DNA from: Collinsella sp. CAG:166
Lineage (GTDB): Bacteria; Actinomycetota; Coriobacteriia; Coriobacteriales; Coriobacteriaceae
Assembly: GCA_000434535.1 (NCBI GenBank)
Contig: FR878561.1
Location: 1-7,124 of the forward strand
Length of the DNA stretch: 7,124 nucleotides
Direction of reading: 5' to 3'
Part shown: one piece after another, positions 1 to 5,378 of the stretch
How the letters are laid out: every line of letters starts with the position of its first letter
Position numbering within the stretch: position 1 is the first letter of the stretch
The notes under the pieces: model-generated
What the model saw: the letters and a program-made list of their open reading frames with translations, nothing else
Databases searched by the model: none
What the model was told of the DNA's origin: nothing
Made by a program: the position numbers and the translations under genes

Positions 1-6
1 TACGGC

Positions 7-49
7 CAAAATAAGGGGTCCTTGTCTCGTGAATCAGACAAGGACCCTT
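7..49 (-). terminator. Intrinsic terminator closing the parA-parB block
   Basis: A 12-bp perfect stem (16-27 paired with 36-47) extends by a G-T and an A-T pair to 14-49, around an 8-base loop. Read on the minus strand, the stem is followed by TTATTTT, the U-rich tail expected of a Rho-independent terminator. It lies about 28 bases past the stop of the small membrane protein gene. On the plus strand no T-tract follows the stem, so it should act only on minus-strand transcripts. Confidence 0.9.
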
Positions 50-69
50 CAAAATATGCTGAGTAATTG

Positions 70-81
70 TTAGGTACCTAA
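70..81. repeat. 12-bp perfect palindrome TTAGGTACCTAA, copy 1
   Basis: This perfect dyad spans the TAG stop codon (78-80) of the small membrane protein gene. An identical copy lies at 3574-3585 between yidC and jag, and on the minus strand both are followed by C, so 13 bases are shared. With no loop it is unlikely to be an RNA hairpin; a dimeric DNA-binding protein site is the simplest reading, but the binder is unknown. Confidence 0.6.
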
Positions 82-332
82 TAGCCTACATTTTCCCATT
101 GGTTGCTGACCCAACCTTGATTAATCTTGGGATTCTTCGTTACCTGAGCAGTACGCATGGCAACATCTTCCGTCATAACATCCATTTTCTTTTTGGAAGT
201 ATCGACGATATCTTGCGCGCCACGAAGCAAACGACCTCGAAGTTCATCGTCTGTCGCGATCTTATAGCCAGCAAAGGCACCAGCTGCGACAGTTGTCGCC
301 AATGCAATCGCAGTTAAGATCTTATTCCTCAT
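78..332 (-). CDS. Small single-pass membrane protein, YtxH-like, downstream of parB
   Basis: An 84-residue protein of unknown function. Residues 5-26 form a hydrophobic Ala/Thr-rich segment after a short basic N-terminus (MRNK), so it is probably a membrane anchor or uncleaved signal. The rest is polar and charged: a stretch with LRGRLLRGAQDIV, then Lys-rich helix-like sequence, and a Trp/Asn-rich end. The layout of one N-terminal membrane helix and a charged helical tail resembles YtxH-family proteins, but I see no diagnostic motif. The ATG at 330-332 is preferred because AAGGAGG (338-344) sits 5 bases upstream; a TTG 18 bases earlier would place this Shine-Dalgarno inside the gene. It overlaps the 3' end of parB by 11 bases, so the two are translationally coupled and last in the operon before the terminator at 7-49. 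Confidence 0.8.
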   Translation of the reverse strand: MRNKILTAIALATTVAAGAFAGYKIATDDELRGRLLRGAQDIVDTSKKKMDVMTEDVAMRTAQVTKNPKINQGWVSNQWENVGY

Positions 333-1227
333 CTTGGCCTCCTTGATCAAACTGAATCATTTCGCCAAGAATACGAGAGAGCTCTTCCTCGTCTTTAAAC
401 TCAATCTCAATCTTATTCTTTCCACGCGAGCTCTTCACACGCACGTTGGTATTAAATACCTGACGAAGCACACGGGCAGCCTTTTTAAAAGACTGAGGCG
501 TTGCAGGCCTAGACGTCTTAGGTGTCTCTCCGGCAGAAAACAACGGAGCAAGATTTTCTGTCGCTCTTACGGAAAGGCCCTCCGCAACAACTTTCTCTGC
601 AAGTCGAATACGCGCGTCCTCATAGGGAACTGCAAGAATCGCACGTGCATGACCAGCAGTAAGTTTGCCCTCAAAAATCATCTGCTGAACTATTTCGGGG
701 AGATCGAGAAGACGCAGTGAGTTTGTAATTGCAGAGCGTGACTTGCTTACTGCCTTCGACAATGCCTCCTGGGTCATCCCGCTGGCATCAATGAGTTTGC
801 GATAGCCCTTAGCCTCTTCGACGGGATTCAGATCAGAACGCTGAAGGTTTTCGATAAGAGCAAGAGCCAGCATCTCTTCATCATTTACCTCTTTAATGAT
901 GACTGGCAATTCTTCAAGGCCAGCAAGCTTTGACGCCTGGTAACGACGCTCACCAGCGATGATCTCATAGCCGTTTCCATGCTTGCGAACCAAAAGCGGC
1001 TGCAAAACGCCATGTTCTTGGATTGACTCGCTCAACTCGCGAAGTTCAGTTTCGTTAAAGTGAATTCGCGGCTGATTAGGGTTGGGAACGATATCCTCAA
1101 TAGGTAGTTTTGTTTCAGATGCGGCATTTGAAGCCGATGCAGCCGAACCTCCGGTCTCATACTCGGCCTCTGAGACCAAAGCATTGAGTCCACGTCCTAA
1201 TCCGCCACGTTTCTTTACACTAGGCAC
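322..1227 (-). CDS. parB: Chromosome partitioning protein ParB (CTPase clamp)
   Basis: ParB binds parS, uses CTP to close as a sliding clamp on DNA and works with ParA to segregate replicated origins. The 301 residues show the full family layout. The N-terminal GGLGRGLNALV (8-18) is the conserved ParA-stimulating element, followed by a low-complexity Ser/Ala linker (about 24-40). The CTP-binding domain carries NQPR (51-54), GERRYQAS (92-99) and ENLQRSDLNPVEEA (126-139). A helix-turn-helix follows near 152-173 (MTQEALSKAVSKSRSAI), and a basic/acidic C-terminal dimerisation region ends the protein. In GERRYQAS a Gln replaces the Arg often seen in GERRxRA; this is probably tolerated. The GTG start (1225-1227) lies inside the parA end (8-base overlap), preceded by a near-ideal Shine-Dalgarno, GAGGTGATC (1232-1240). 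Its target sites are the three parS copies at 2060-2153. Confidence 0.97.
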   Translation of the reverse strand: MPSVKKRGGLGRGLNALVSEAEYETGGSAASASNAASETKLPIEDIVPNPNQPRIHFNETELRELSESIQEHGVLQPLLVRKHGNGYEIIAGERRYQASKLAGLEELPVIIKEVNDEEMLALALIENLQRSDLNPVEEAKGYRKLIDASGMTQEALSKAVSKSRSAITNSLRLLDLPEIVQQMIFEGKLTAGHARAILAVPYEDARIRLAEKVVAEGLSVRATENLAPLFSAGETPKTSRPATPQSFKKAARVLRQVFNTNVRVKSSRGKNKIEIEFKDEEELSRILGEMIQFDQGGQDEE

Positions 1228-2020
1228 GCTTGATCACCTCTTTTGCAAGGTTCATATATGCTTTTGCACCCTTATTTTGAGGTGCATAGGTAATTACCGG
1301 TTCTCCAAAAGACGGAGCTTCGGAGATTTTAACCGTACGGGGGATTAGCGTCTTAAACGCCTTATCACCAAAGTACGATTGAACCTCCTCAACAACCTGA
1401 TTCGATAGTGAAGTACGCGAGTCATACATGGTCATAAGCACACCATAGGTGTCTAAACCCTTGTTCAGCCGTGATTTGACCATCTTCATTGACTCAAGCA
1501 GCTTCGTAACGCCCTCGAGTGCGTAATATTCGCACTGGATCGGAATCAAAACGCTGTCTGCTGCGGTCAAAGCGTTGATAGTAAGCAGGCCGAGCGAAGG
1601 AGGACAGTCAATGAAAATAAAGTCAAACTCGTCCTGAATCGGCTCAAGCAAATCTTTAAGGCGGGTTTCACGAGCAATTGCGCTTACGAGCTCAATTTCC
1701 GCGCCTGCAAGTTGAATTGTAGCCGGAATAACGAATACCTTTTTACAATTTGTATCAAGAACAAGTGATTCTGCCGGCACATCATTCAACAATGCATCAT
1801 AGATGCAATGATCAAGGTCTTCTTTTTCAATTCCGAATCCACTGGTGCTGTTTCCCTGCGGATCAAAATCGACTATCAGTGTCTTACGACCCTGCTCACC
1901 CAGTGCTGCTGCAAGGTTTACAGCCGTCGTTGACTTACCGACGCCGCCTTTTTGATTGATGATTGCAATGATACGCGTGTCTTTTGCGCTCTTAGAACGC
2001 TTAACGTCGCGAAATCCCAC
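1220..2020 (-). CDS. parA: Chromosome partitioning ATPase ParA (Soj family)
   Basis: ParA is a deviant Walker-type ATPase that binds the nucleoid nonspecifically as an ATP dimer and is released when ParB stimulates hydrolysis, moving ParB-parS complexes. The 266 residues contain the deviant Walker A KGGVGKST (24-31, with both lysines), Walker A' DFDPQGN (51-57) and Walker B FIFIDCPPS (ending near 142, Asp138). The downstream PIQCEYYALEG and the SEAPSFGEPV segment are typical of chromosomal Soj proteins. It lacks the long N-terminal HTH domain of plasmid P1-type ParA, and about 15 basic residues precede the ATPase core. The GTG start at 2018-2020 follows AGGAGG (2025-2030). The gene overlaps parB by 8 bases. 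The 134-base upstream gap holds three parS sites, so ParB bound there could also affect parAB expression, but I find no convincing promoter in the gap. Confidence 0.97.
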   Translation of the reverse strand: MGFRDVKRSKSAKDTRIIAIINQKGGVGKSTTAVNLAAALGEQGRKTLIVDFDPQGNSTSGFGIEKEDLDHCIYDALLNDVPAESLVLDTNCKKVFVIPATIQLAGAEIELVSAIARETRLKDLLEPIQDEFDFIFIDCPPSLGLLTINALTAADSVLIPIQCEYYALEGVTKLLESMKMVKSRLNKGLDTYGVLMTMYDSRTSLSNQVVEEVQSYFGDKAFKTLIPRTVKISEAPSFGEPVITYAPQNKGAKAYMNLAKEVIKRA

Positions 2021-2059
2021 GGTCCCTCCTGGTGTGTATTAAAGCTGTCAAACGGAGGA

Positions 2060-2075
2060 TGTTTCACGTGAAACA
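2060..2075. promoter_or_regulatory. parS: parS site 1 (ParB-binding palindrome)
   Basis: TGTTTCACGTGAAACA is a perfect 16-bp palindrome that fits the bacterial parS consensus TGTTNCACGTGAAACA exactly. It is flanked by A and T, so the dyad extends to 18 bp. It lies about 40 bases upstream of the parA start. Confidence 0.97.
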
Positions 2076-2098
2076 TTCCGAATCGATATCAACCGCTA

Positions 2099-2114
2099 TG
2101 TTTCACGTGAAACA
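2099..2114. promoter_or_regulatory. parS: parS site 2 (ParB-binding palindrome)
   Basis: This is the same 16-bp palindrome, starting exactly 39 bp after site 1. The outer pair is A/C, so unlike sites 1 and 3 the dyad does not extend to 18 bp. The sequences between the sites are unrelated, so only the palindromes are conserved. Confidence 0.97.
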
Positions 2115-2137
2115 CTGCAAGTTGTTAGTATCCATTA

Positions 2138-2153
2138 TGTTTCACGTGAAACA
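2138..2153. promoter_or_regulatory. parS: parS site 3 (ParB-binding palindrome)
   Basis: This is the third identical 16-bp palindrome, again exactly 39 bp after the previous one, with an 18-bp extended dyad. It ends one base before the stop codon of rsmG (2155-2157). Clustered parS near parAB and the origin is the usual arrangement. Confidence 0.97.
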
Positions 2154-2154
2154 T

Positions 2155-2892
2155 CTAGGCAAGCGGATTCTTCTTTGCCACGCCATTTGCACGAGGCAAT
2201 GAGACGGATGCTGGATGACTCTTCTTAAGAACAATGAACTCCCTGTGACCCAAGCCTTCAGGCAAATCAATTGCGTCATTCAGAAGCAAAGTGAAGCCGC
2301 AAATCTTAGCTGCTGACATACCGGAAGCAAGCTCCTCATCCGAAGGATTGCCCTTGGTTATAACAAATAGCCCTCCATCCTTCAGATACGGAGCCGCATA
2401 CTCAACAAGAATCGGTAAAGGGGCCAGTGCGCGGGCGGTTACGACAGAGAACTGCTTCTTATGGCTTCGAGCATATTCTTCAAGACGATCATGGACCGCA
2501 TGAGCATGTTTCAATCCAAGAGCATGGACAAAGGAATTGACTGCATCAACCTTCTTGCCAACAGAGTCAATATAAGTTGCTTTACGATGCGTGGTTATGG
2601 TTAATGGAATACCAGGGAAGCCCGCACCTGTTCCCATATCGAGCAAAGCTCCCTCAGGAGCCTTATTGATATAAGGGAGCAAAACAAGTGAGTCAAGGAT
2701 ATGAAGTACTGCAGCATCTTCTACGTTAAGAATACGGGTGAGATTGGTTGTCTTATTTATTTCCAGAACCAAATCCAAATGCTGAATACATTTCCTCAGC
2801 TCAACATCAGTTACGCTCAAGGAATACTCTTTGCAATAGGAAGTTAGACGACACAACATCTCGTCAGCCTGCTGATCAGTAAGTATTAACAA
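2155..2892 (-). CDS. rsmG: 16S rRNA (guanine-N7)-methyltransferase RsmG (GidB)
   Basis: RsmG uses S-adenosylmethionine to methylate N7 of G527 (E. coli numbering) in 16S rRNA. The 245 residues show the family signature: INKTTNLTRI (45-54), HILDSL (64-69), then the SAM-binding loop DMGTGAGFPG (85-94), and later VTARALAPLPILVEYAAPYL and GGLFVITKGN. The TTG at 2890-2892 is chosen because GGAG (2899-2902) sits 6 bases upstream in an AGAAAGGAG context. An open frame continues to a TTG at 2938-2940, but that codon lies in the T-tract of the preceding terminator and adds 16 residues with no visible family match. It is separated from parA only by the parS cluster, in the usual rsmG-parA-parB order. 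The promoter is unclear: TTGTCA (2935-2940) has only a poor -10 partner. Confidence 0.95.
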   Translation of the reverse strand: MLILTDQQADEMLCRLTSYCKEYSLSVTDVELRKCIQHLDLVLEINKTTNLTRILNVEDAAVLHILDSLVLLPYINKAPEGALLDMGTGAGFPGIPLTITTHRKATYIDSVGKKVDAVNSFVHALGLKHAHAVHDRLEEYARSHKKQFSVVTARALAPLPILVEYAAPYLKDGGLFVITKGNPSDEELASGMSAAKICGFTLLLNDAIDLPEGLGHREFIVLKKSHPASVSLPRANGVAKKNPLA

Positions 2893-2898
2893 CGAAAG

Positions 2899-2903
2899 CT
2901 CCT
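2899..2903 (-). promoter_or_regulatory. Shine-Dalgarno deciding the rsmG start
   Basis: Minus-strand AGGAG, within AGAAAGGAG, is 6 bases from the TTG at 2890-2892. It supports the shorter rsmG product, because under the longer reading this site would lie inside the gene. Confidence 0.75.
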
Positions 2904-2938
2904 TTCTGACAAAAATCAGTGTATCGAGAACTTTTGAC

Positions 2939-2970
2939 AAAAAAAGGGGACGTGGAAACCACGTCCCCTT
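2939..2970 (-). terminator. Intrinsic terminator after jag
   Basis: A 12-bp perfect stem (2944-2955 with 2959-2970), rich in G-C, closes a three-base loop and is followed on the minus strand by seven T residues (2945-2939, two of which also pair). It begins 18 bases after the jag stop codon and should end the rpmH-rnpA-yidD-yidC-jag transcript before rsmG. Confidence 0.95.
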
Positions 2971-2988
2971 AGCATAAGCTCGAGTAGA

Positions 2989-3558
2989 TTATCGAGCAAC
3001 AATCACTACATGGCGATCAGGGTCAGAACCCTCAGAATGAGTATCGACCGCATCATTGCCACGAAGTGCAATGTGAACCAGTCGGCGCTCGTAGGCATTC
3101 ATGGGCGGAAGCGAAACACTCTTGTGAGTGCGGATGGCGCGCTCGGCAGCAGACTGAGCCATGGAGGCAACCTTGTCCTGACGGCGGCTCTTGTATCCCT
3201 CGACGTCCACTACAACCGGATACCTAAAGCCAAGCTTGCGGCTCACCAGCAAAGAGAACATAACCTGAAGGGCATCAAGGGTGCGACCATGACGGCCAAT
3301 GAGAACAGCAAGATCGGGAGCCGTTACATCCAGAATCAGCTCACCCTCGTCACCCTCATACTCATCGATAGGAGAGTTGGCGGCATCGAAGTGCGAAAGG
3401 ATGGAACGCAGGATGGAAATCGCAACATCGGCAATGGTGTCGAGCTCCTCATCGGTCAGCTCTTCACCAGCCTTGTAGCGCTGTGCAATCTCGGGATAAT
3501 CGCCCGCGACCTGCGGGGCAACCTCCTCAAGCATATCCTCGATGATCTCTTCAGACAT
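2989..3558 (-). CDS. jag: KH-R3H RNA-binding protein Jag/KhpB (EloR)
   Basis: Jag/KhpB is a cytoplasmic RNA-binding protein, often encoded next to yidC and linked in some Firmicutes to cell elongation and division control. The 189 residues carry a type II KH domain with the GxxG loop GRHG (88-91, in LIGRHGRTLDALQ) and a C-terminal R3H domain with the Arg-x3-His pair R158/H162 in ERRLVHIAL. The N-terminal third is strongly acidic (SEEIIEDMLEEVAPQ and KAGEELTDEELD) and does not look like the Jag_N domain of many homologues. The ATG at 3556-3558 is favoured by GGAG (3565-3568) six bases upstream; the TTG four codons earlier overlaps that Shine-Dalgarno. It follows yidC after 44 bases holding the TTAGGTACCTAA palindrome, and is last in its operon. 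Confidence 0.93.
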   Translation of the reverse strand: MSEEIIEDMLEEVAPQVAGDYPEIAQRYKAGEELTDEELDTIADVAISILRSILSHFDAANSPIDEYEGDEGELILDVTAPDLAVLIGRHGRTLDALQVMFSLLVSRKLGFRYPVVVDVEGYKSRRQDKVASMAQSAAERAIRTHKSVSLPPMNAYERRLVHIALRGNDAVDTHSEGSDPDRHVVIVAR

Positions 3559-3573
3559 AACGTACTCCAAAAG

Positions 3574-3585
3574 TTAGGTACCTAA
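3574..3585. repeat. 12-bp perfect palindrome TTAGGTACCTAA, copy 2
   Basis: Identical to the copy at 70-81. It sits in the short yidC-jag gap, about 6 bases upstream of the jag Shine-Dalgarno. Both copies lie at gene junctions on minus-strand operons. A protein-binding site is possible; nothing else in the sequence shows its function. Confidence 0.6.
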
Positions 3586-3602
3586 ATAAGATTGATATCC
3601 CA

Positions 3603-4373
3603 CTACTTCTTCTTGTGCGGGCGCGGCTTCTTCTCTCGACGAGTGACCTCAACCTGCAGCGGCGCGTTCTTAAGACGCTCCTCCTCATCGGCCTTCGCCT
3701 TGTCGATGACCTTCTGCGTCACAAAAATCTGCTGGATAACCTGCCAAGCAGACGAGACGTCGTAGTACAGCAGAACACCAACGGGAAGGCTCCAGCCCAT
3801 CCAAAGCATCATGACCGTCATGACAACAGCCATCATACGCATGCTCTGAGCCTGCTGGCCGGTCTGGTTGCGCGACATATAGAGCTGCGGAATCAGGGTC
3901 AGGACGGCGAACAGAATCAGGCAGACCAGCGCAGGCAGCGCAACCATAAAGCCATCGGCAAAGGAAGCGCTCGGCGTGGTGGTCAGGTCGGGCAGGATGT
4001 TGAAGAACGAGAACGTGCCGTCGTTAAAGTACTGCGGCAGGTTGCGCAGCAACGTAAACAGGGCGAACAGGACAGGCATCTGGATCAACAGCGGCAAACA
4101 ACCAGCCATCGGGTTGAACTTGTTCTCGCTGTAGAACTTCTGCATCTCCTCGGCCTGGCGCTGAGGATCGTCGGCATAGCGCTCCTGAATCTCGAGCATC
4201 TTGGGCTGCAGCACCTGCATGCGAGCCGTCGACTTGGTCGACTTGAGCATAAGCGGCGTCAGCAGCAGACGGATGATGACCACCAGGATGATGATGGACA
4301 GGCCCCAGTCGACCGCAAAGGTCTGGATGAGCTTGAGCAGCTCGAAAAGGATGTTAACGATCCAATCCCACAT
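3603..4373 (-). CDS. yidC: Membrane protein insertase YidC/OxaA (SpoIIIJ type)
   Basis: YidC inserts and folds membrane proteins, alone or with SecYEG. The 256 residues are the short Gram-positive form without the large periplasmic domain of Gram-negative YidC. Hydrophobic segments lie near 18-42, 90-109, 141-165, 178-203 and 206-219. Arg35 in VVIIRLLLTPLM matches the conserved groove arginine of TM1. Residues 43-85 form the charged cytosolic hairpin region (KSTKSTARMQVLQPKMLEIQ), followed by NPMAGCLPLLIQMPV. The tail after 221 is Lys/Arg-rich, ending in KKPRPHKKK, as in YidC proteins that contact ribosomes. No lipobox is seen: the protein starts MWDWIVNILFELL, unlike Bacillus SpoIIIJ. The ATG (4371-4373) follows GGAGG at a 9-10 base spacing. 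It lies between yidD (29-base gap) and jag, the standard order. Confidence 0.96.
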   Translation of the reverse strand: MWDWIVNILFELLKLIQTFAVDWGLSIIILVVIIRLLLTPLMLKSTKSTARMQVLQPKMLEIQERYADDPQRQAEEMQKFYSENKFNPMAGCLPLLIQMPVLFALFTLLRNLPQYFNDGTFSFFNILPDLTTTPSASFADGFMVALPALVCLILFAVLTLIPQLYMSRNQTGQQAQSMRMMAVVMTVMMLWMGWSLPVGVLLYYDVSSAWQVIQQIFVTQKVIDKAKADEEERLKNAPLQVEVTRREKKPRPHKKK

Positions 4374-4402
4374 GTAAGTTTTCCTCCGATAGCGAGTGCC
4401 CG

Positions 4403-4627
4403 CTAGGGCACAGGGTCATAACCGCCGACGTGCAGGGGATTGCAGCGAGCGATGCGCCTCACGGCAAGCCAGCAGCCTCTCAAAACACCGTACTTCTCAA
4501 TCGCCTGGACGGCGTATTGCGAGCACGTTGGGTAATAAATGCAGGCGTCAGGCAATAAGGGCGAAATAACCTGTTGATATATGCGAATAGGAGCGATGGC
4601 AACACGTCGCAAAACGTGATTGCTCAT
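4403..4627 (-). CDS. yidD: Membrane protein insertion efficiency factor YidD
   Basis: YidD is a small membrane-associated protein that aids YidC-dependent insertion; its exact mechanism is not settled. The 74 residues match the family closely: an amphipathic N-terminal helix (about 4-20, RRVAIAPIRIYQQVI), SPLLPDACIYYPTCSQYA with the conserved cysteines, an AIEKYGVLRGCWLAVRRI helix and the terminal NPLHVGGYDPVP motif. The family's length is typically about 70-90 residues, so it is complete. Its ATG overlaps the rnpA stop in ATGA (4 bases), so translation is probably coupled. The rnpA-yidD-yidC order is typical. Confidence 0.96.
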   Translation of the reverse strand: MSNHVLRRVAIAPIRIYQQVISPLLPDACIYYPTCSQYAVQAIEKYGVLRGCWLAVRRIARCNPLHVGGYDPVP

Positions 4628-4962
4628 CGCTCCTCCCCGGCAACGCCGGCGCGTTTCACAAGCGAACGCAATGCCTTGTCCATCTCCTGCGGCGAGGAAA
4701 CCCTCGTCTTGGGAGTTGCGAACAAGATGATGTCATAACCCGCAACGGGAAATCCACAGCTGCGGGCGGCCTCGCGCATCACACGCTTAGAACGGTTGCG
4801 CACAACTGCACAACCGAGCCGTTTAGCACCAACGAAGGCGACCCTTCCGGAGTCGCCTTCGCCAACCGATTCACATATGGTCATTCGAATCAGAGGGTGA
4901 TTGAAACGACGCCCCTGACTGAACACATGCTCGAAATCTTGCCGAGACTTAATAGTCTTCAT
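4624..4962 (-). CDS. rnpA: Ribonuclease P protein component
   Basis: RnpA binds the catalytic RNase P RNA and assists removal of 5' leaders from pre-tRNAs. The 112 residues have the family landmarks: a basic/aromatic N-terminal strand (GRRFNHPLIRM, 17-27), and the central AVVRNRSKRVMREAAR helix with the RNR signature at 55-57. The residue before AVVRNR is usually Asn in a GNAV context; here it is Cys51 (LGCAVV), a mild departure. The ATG (4960-4962) lies 20 bases after the rpmH stop and lacks an evident Shine-Dalgarno, so expression may depend on coupling to rpmH translation. The gene overlaps yidD by 4 bases. No RNase P RNA gene is visible in this window. Confidence 0.96.
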   Translation of the reverse strand: MKTIKSRQDFEHVFSQGRRFNHPLIRMTICESVGEGDSGRVAFVGAKRLGCAVVRNRSKRVMREAARSCGFPVAGYDIILFATPKTRVSSPQEMDKALRSLVKRAGVAGEER

Positions 4963-4982
4963 GCGAGATGTGTGTATCGCTG

Positions 4983-5117
4983 CTAGACAGTGAGACGCTT
5001 GCGGCCCTTGGCGCGGCGACGGGCGAGCACGGCACGACCGCCCTTGGTGGCCATACGGGCACGGAAGCCATGGGTCTTGGCACGCTTACGCTTATTAGGC
5101 TGATACGTACGCTTCAT
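4983..5117 (-). CDS. rpmH: 50S ribosomal protein L34
   Basis: L34 is a small basic protein of the large ribosomal subunit. The 44 residues are canonical from end to end: MKRTYQPNKRKRAKTHGFR, then ARMATKGGRAVLARRR and KGRKRLTV. The frame is open 20 codons upstream, but the ATG at 5115-5117 matches the universal MKRTYQP start and follows AGGAGG (5126-5131) at an 8-base spacing. It is first in the operon with rnpA, yidD, yidC and jag, transcribed from the promoter at 5190-5219 through a leader of about 65 bases that contains a GC-rich hairpin. Confidence 0.98.
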   Translation of the reverse strand: MKRTYQPNKRKRAKTHGFRARMATKGGRAVLARRRAKGRKRLTV

Positions 5118-5143
5118 CTTAAGTTCCTCCTGCTGCATTTCGA

Positions 5144-5165
5144 GTGTCCGCGGGAGCGCGGACGC
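5144..5165 (-). promoter_or_regulatory. GC-rich hairpin in the rpmH leader
   Basis: A 7-bp perfect stem (5146-5152 with 5157-5163), extended by one wobble and one G-C pair, closes a four-base loop that reads CUCC in the minus-strand RNA. It lies between the likely transcription start (near 5183) and the rpmH Shine-Dalgarno (5126-5131). The loop is complementary to GGAG of that site, so a regulatory contact is possible but unproven. No T-tract follows, so it is not a terminator. Confidence 0.5.
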
Positions 5166-5189
5166 AGATATAGACACGTGAGCTTGAAG

Positions 5190-5219
5190 ATTGTAGGGAA
5201 ATCAATGTTCAAATGTCAA
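5190..5219 (-). promoter_or_regulatory. Sigma-70-type promoter of the rpmH operon
   Basis: On the minus strand a perfect -35 hexamer TTGACA (5219-5214) is followed by an 18-base spacer and -10 TACAAT (5195-5190), five of six matches to consensus. Transcription should start near 5183, giving a leader of about 65 bases to the rpmH start. Its strength fits a ribosomal-protein operon next to the origin. Confidence 0.88.
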
Positions 5220-5314
5220 GAAATCAAAGGTAAAAGGTCGCGCAGTTCACACGGTTCCCCCATAAGCCGAGTTCGATTTAGCGGTGCATGGCAACTTTTC
5301 ACGATATTTCATCG

Positions 5315-5325
5315 AGTTTTCAACA
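5315..5325 (+). promoter_or_regulatory. AGTTYTCAACA motif, oriC copy 1 (possible DnaA box)
   Basis: AGTTTTCAACA, followed by GG. The 9-base core TTTTCAACA differs from the classic box form TTTTCCACA at one position (sixth base A instead of C). Confidence 0.45.
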
Positions 5326-5339
5326 GGTCATGTTGGCAA

Positions 5340-5350
5340 TGTTGAGAACT
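5340..5350 (-). promoter_or_regulatory. AGTTYTCAACA motif, oriC copy 2 (possible DnaA box)
   Basis: On the minus strand this reads AGTTCTCAACA, so it is inverted relative to the copies on either side. A weaker minus-strand relative, TTGCCAACA, abuts it at 5331-5339. Confidence 0.4.
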
Positions 5351-5367
5351 TTTCGTCCGTTTTCCAA

Positions 5368-5378
5368 AGTTTTCAACA
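5368..5378 (+). promoter_or_regulatory. AGTTYTCAACA motif, oriC copy 3 (possible DnaA box)
   Basis: AGTTTTCAACA followed by GG, matching copy 1 over 13 bases and starting 53 bases after it. It overlaps an inverted repeat, TTTCAA (5371-5376) and TTGAAA (5383-5388), separated by 6 bases, which could be a separate operator. Confidence 0.45.

Noticed and set aside
2059..2202. Plus-strand ORF of 47 codons with three in-frame MFHVKH repeats, preceded by GGAGG
   Set aside because: Each MFHVKH is just the parS palindrome translated, in frame because the 39-bp period is a multiple of three. The end overlaps rsmG antisense, and the GGAGG abuts the ATG with no spacer.
2890..2940. Longer rsmG beginning at TTG 2938-2940
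   Set aside because: That start lies in the T-tract of the jag terminator and has no spaced Shine-Dalgarno; the TTG at 2890-2892 has a good one.
3010..3585. Plus-strand ORF (191 codons) opposite jag
   Set aside because: No domain or Shine-Dalgarno; the minus strand encodes KH and R3H motifs.
3615..4406. Plus-strand ORF (263 codons) opposite yidC
   Set aside because: Arg/Gln/His-rich composition with no recognisable domain, and fully covered by a canonical yidC on the other strand.
5175..5180. CACGTG core in the rpmH leader as a fourth parS
   Set aside because: The flanks (TAGA and AGCT) do not match the TGTT/AACA arms of parS, so it is a chance hexamer.
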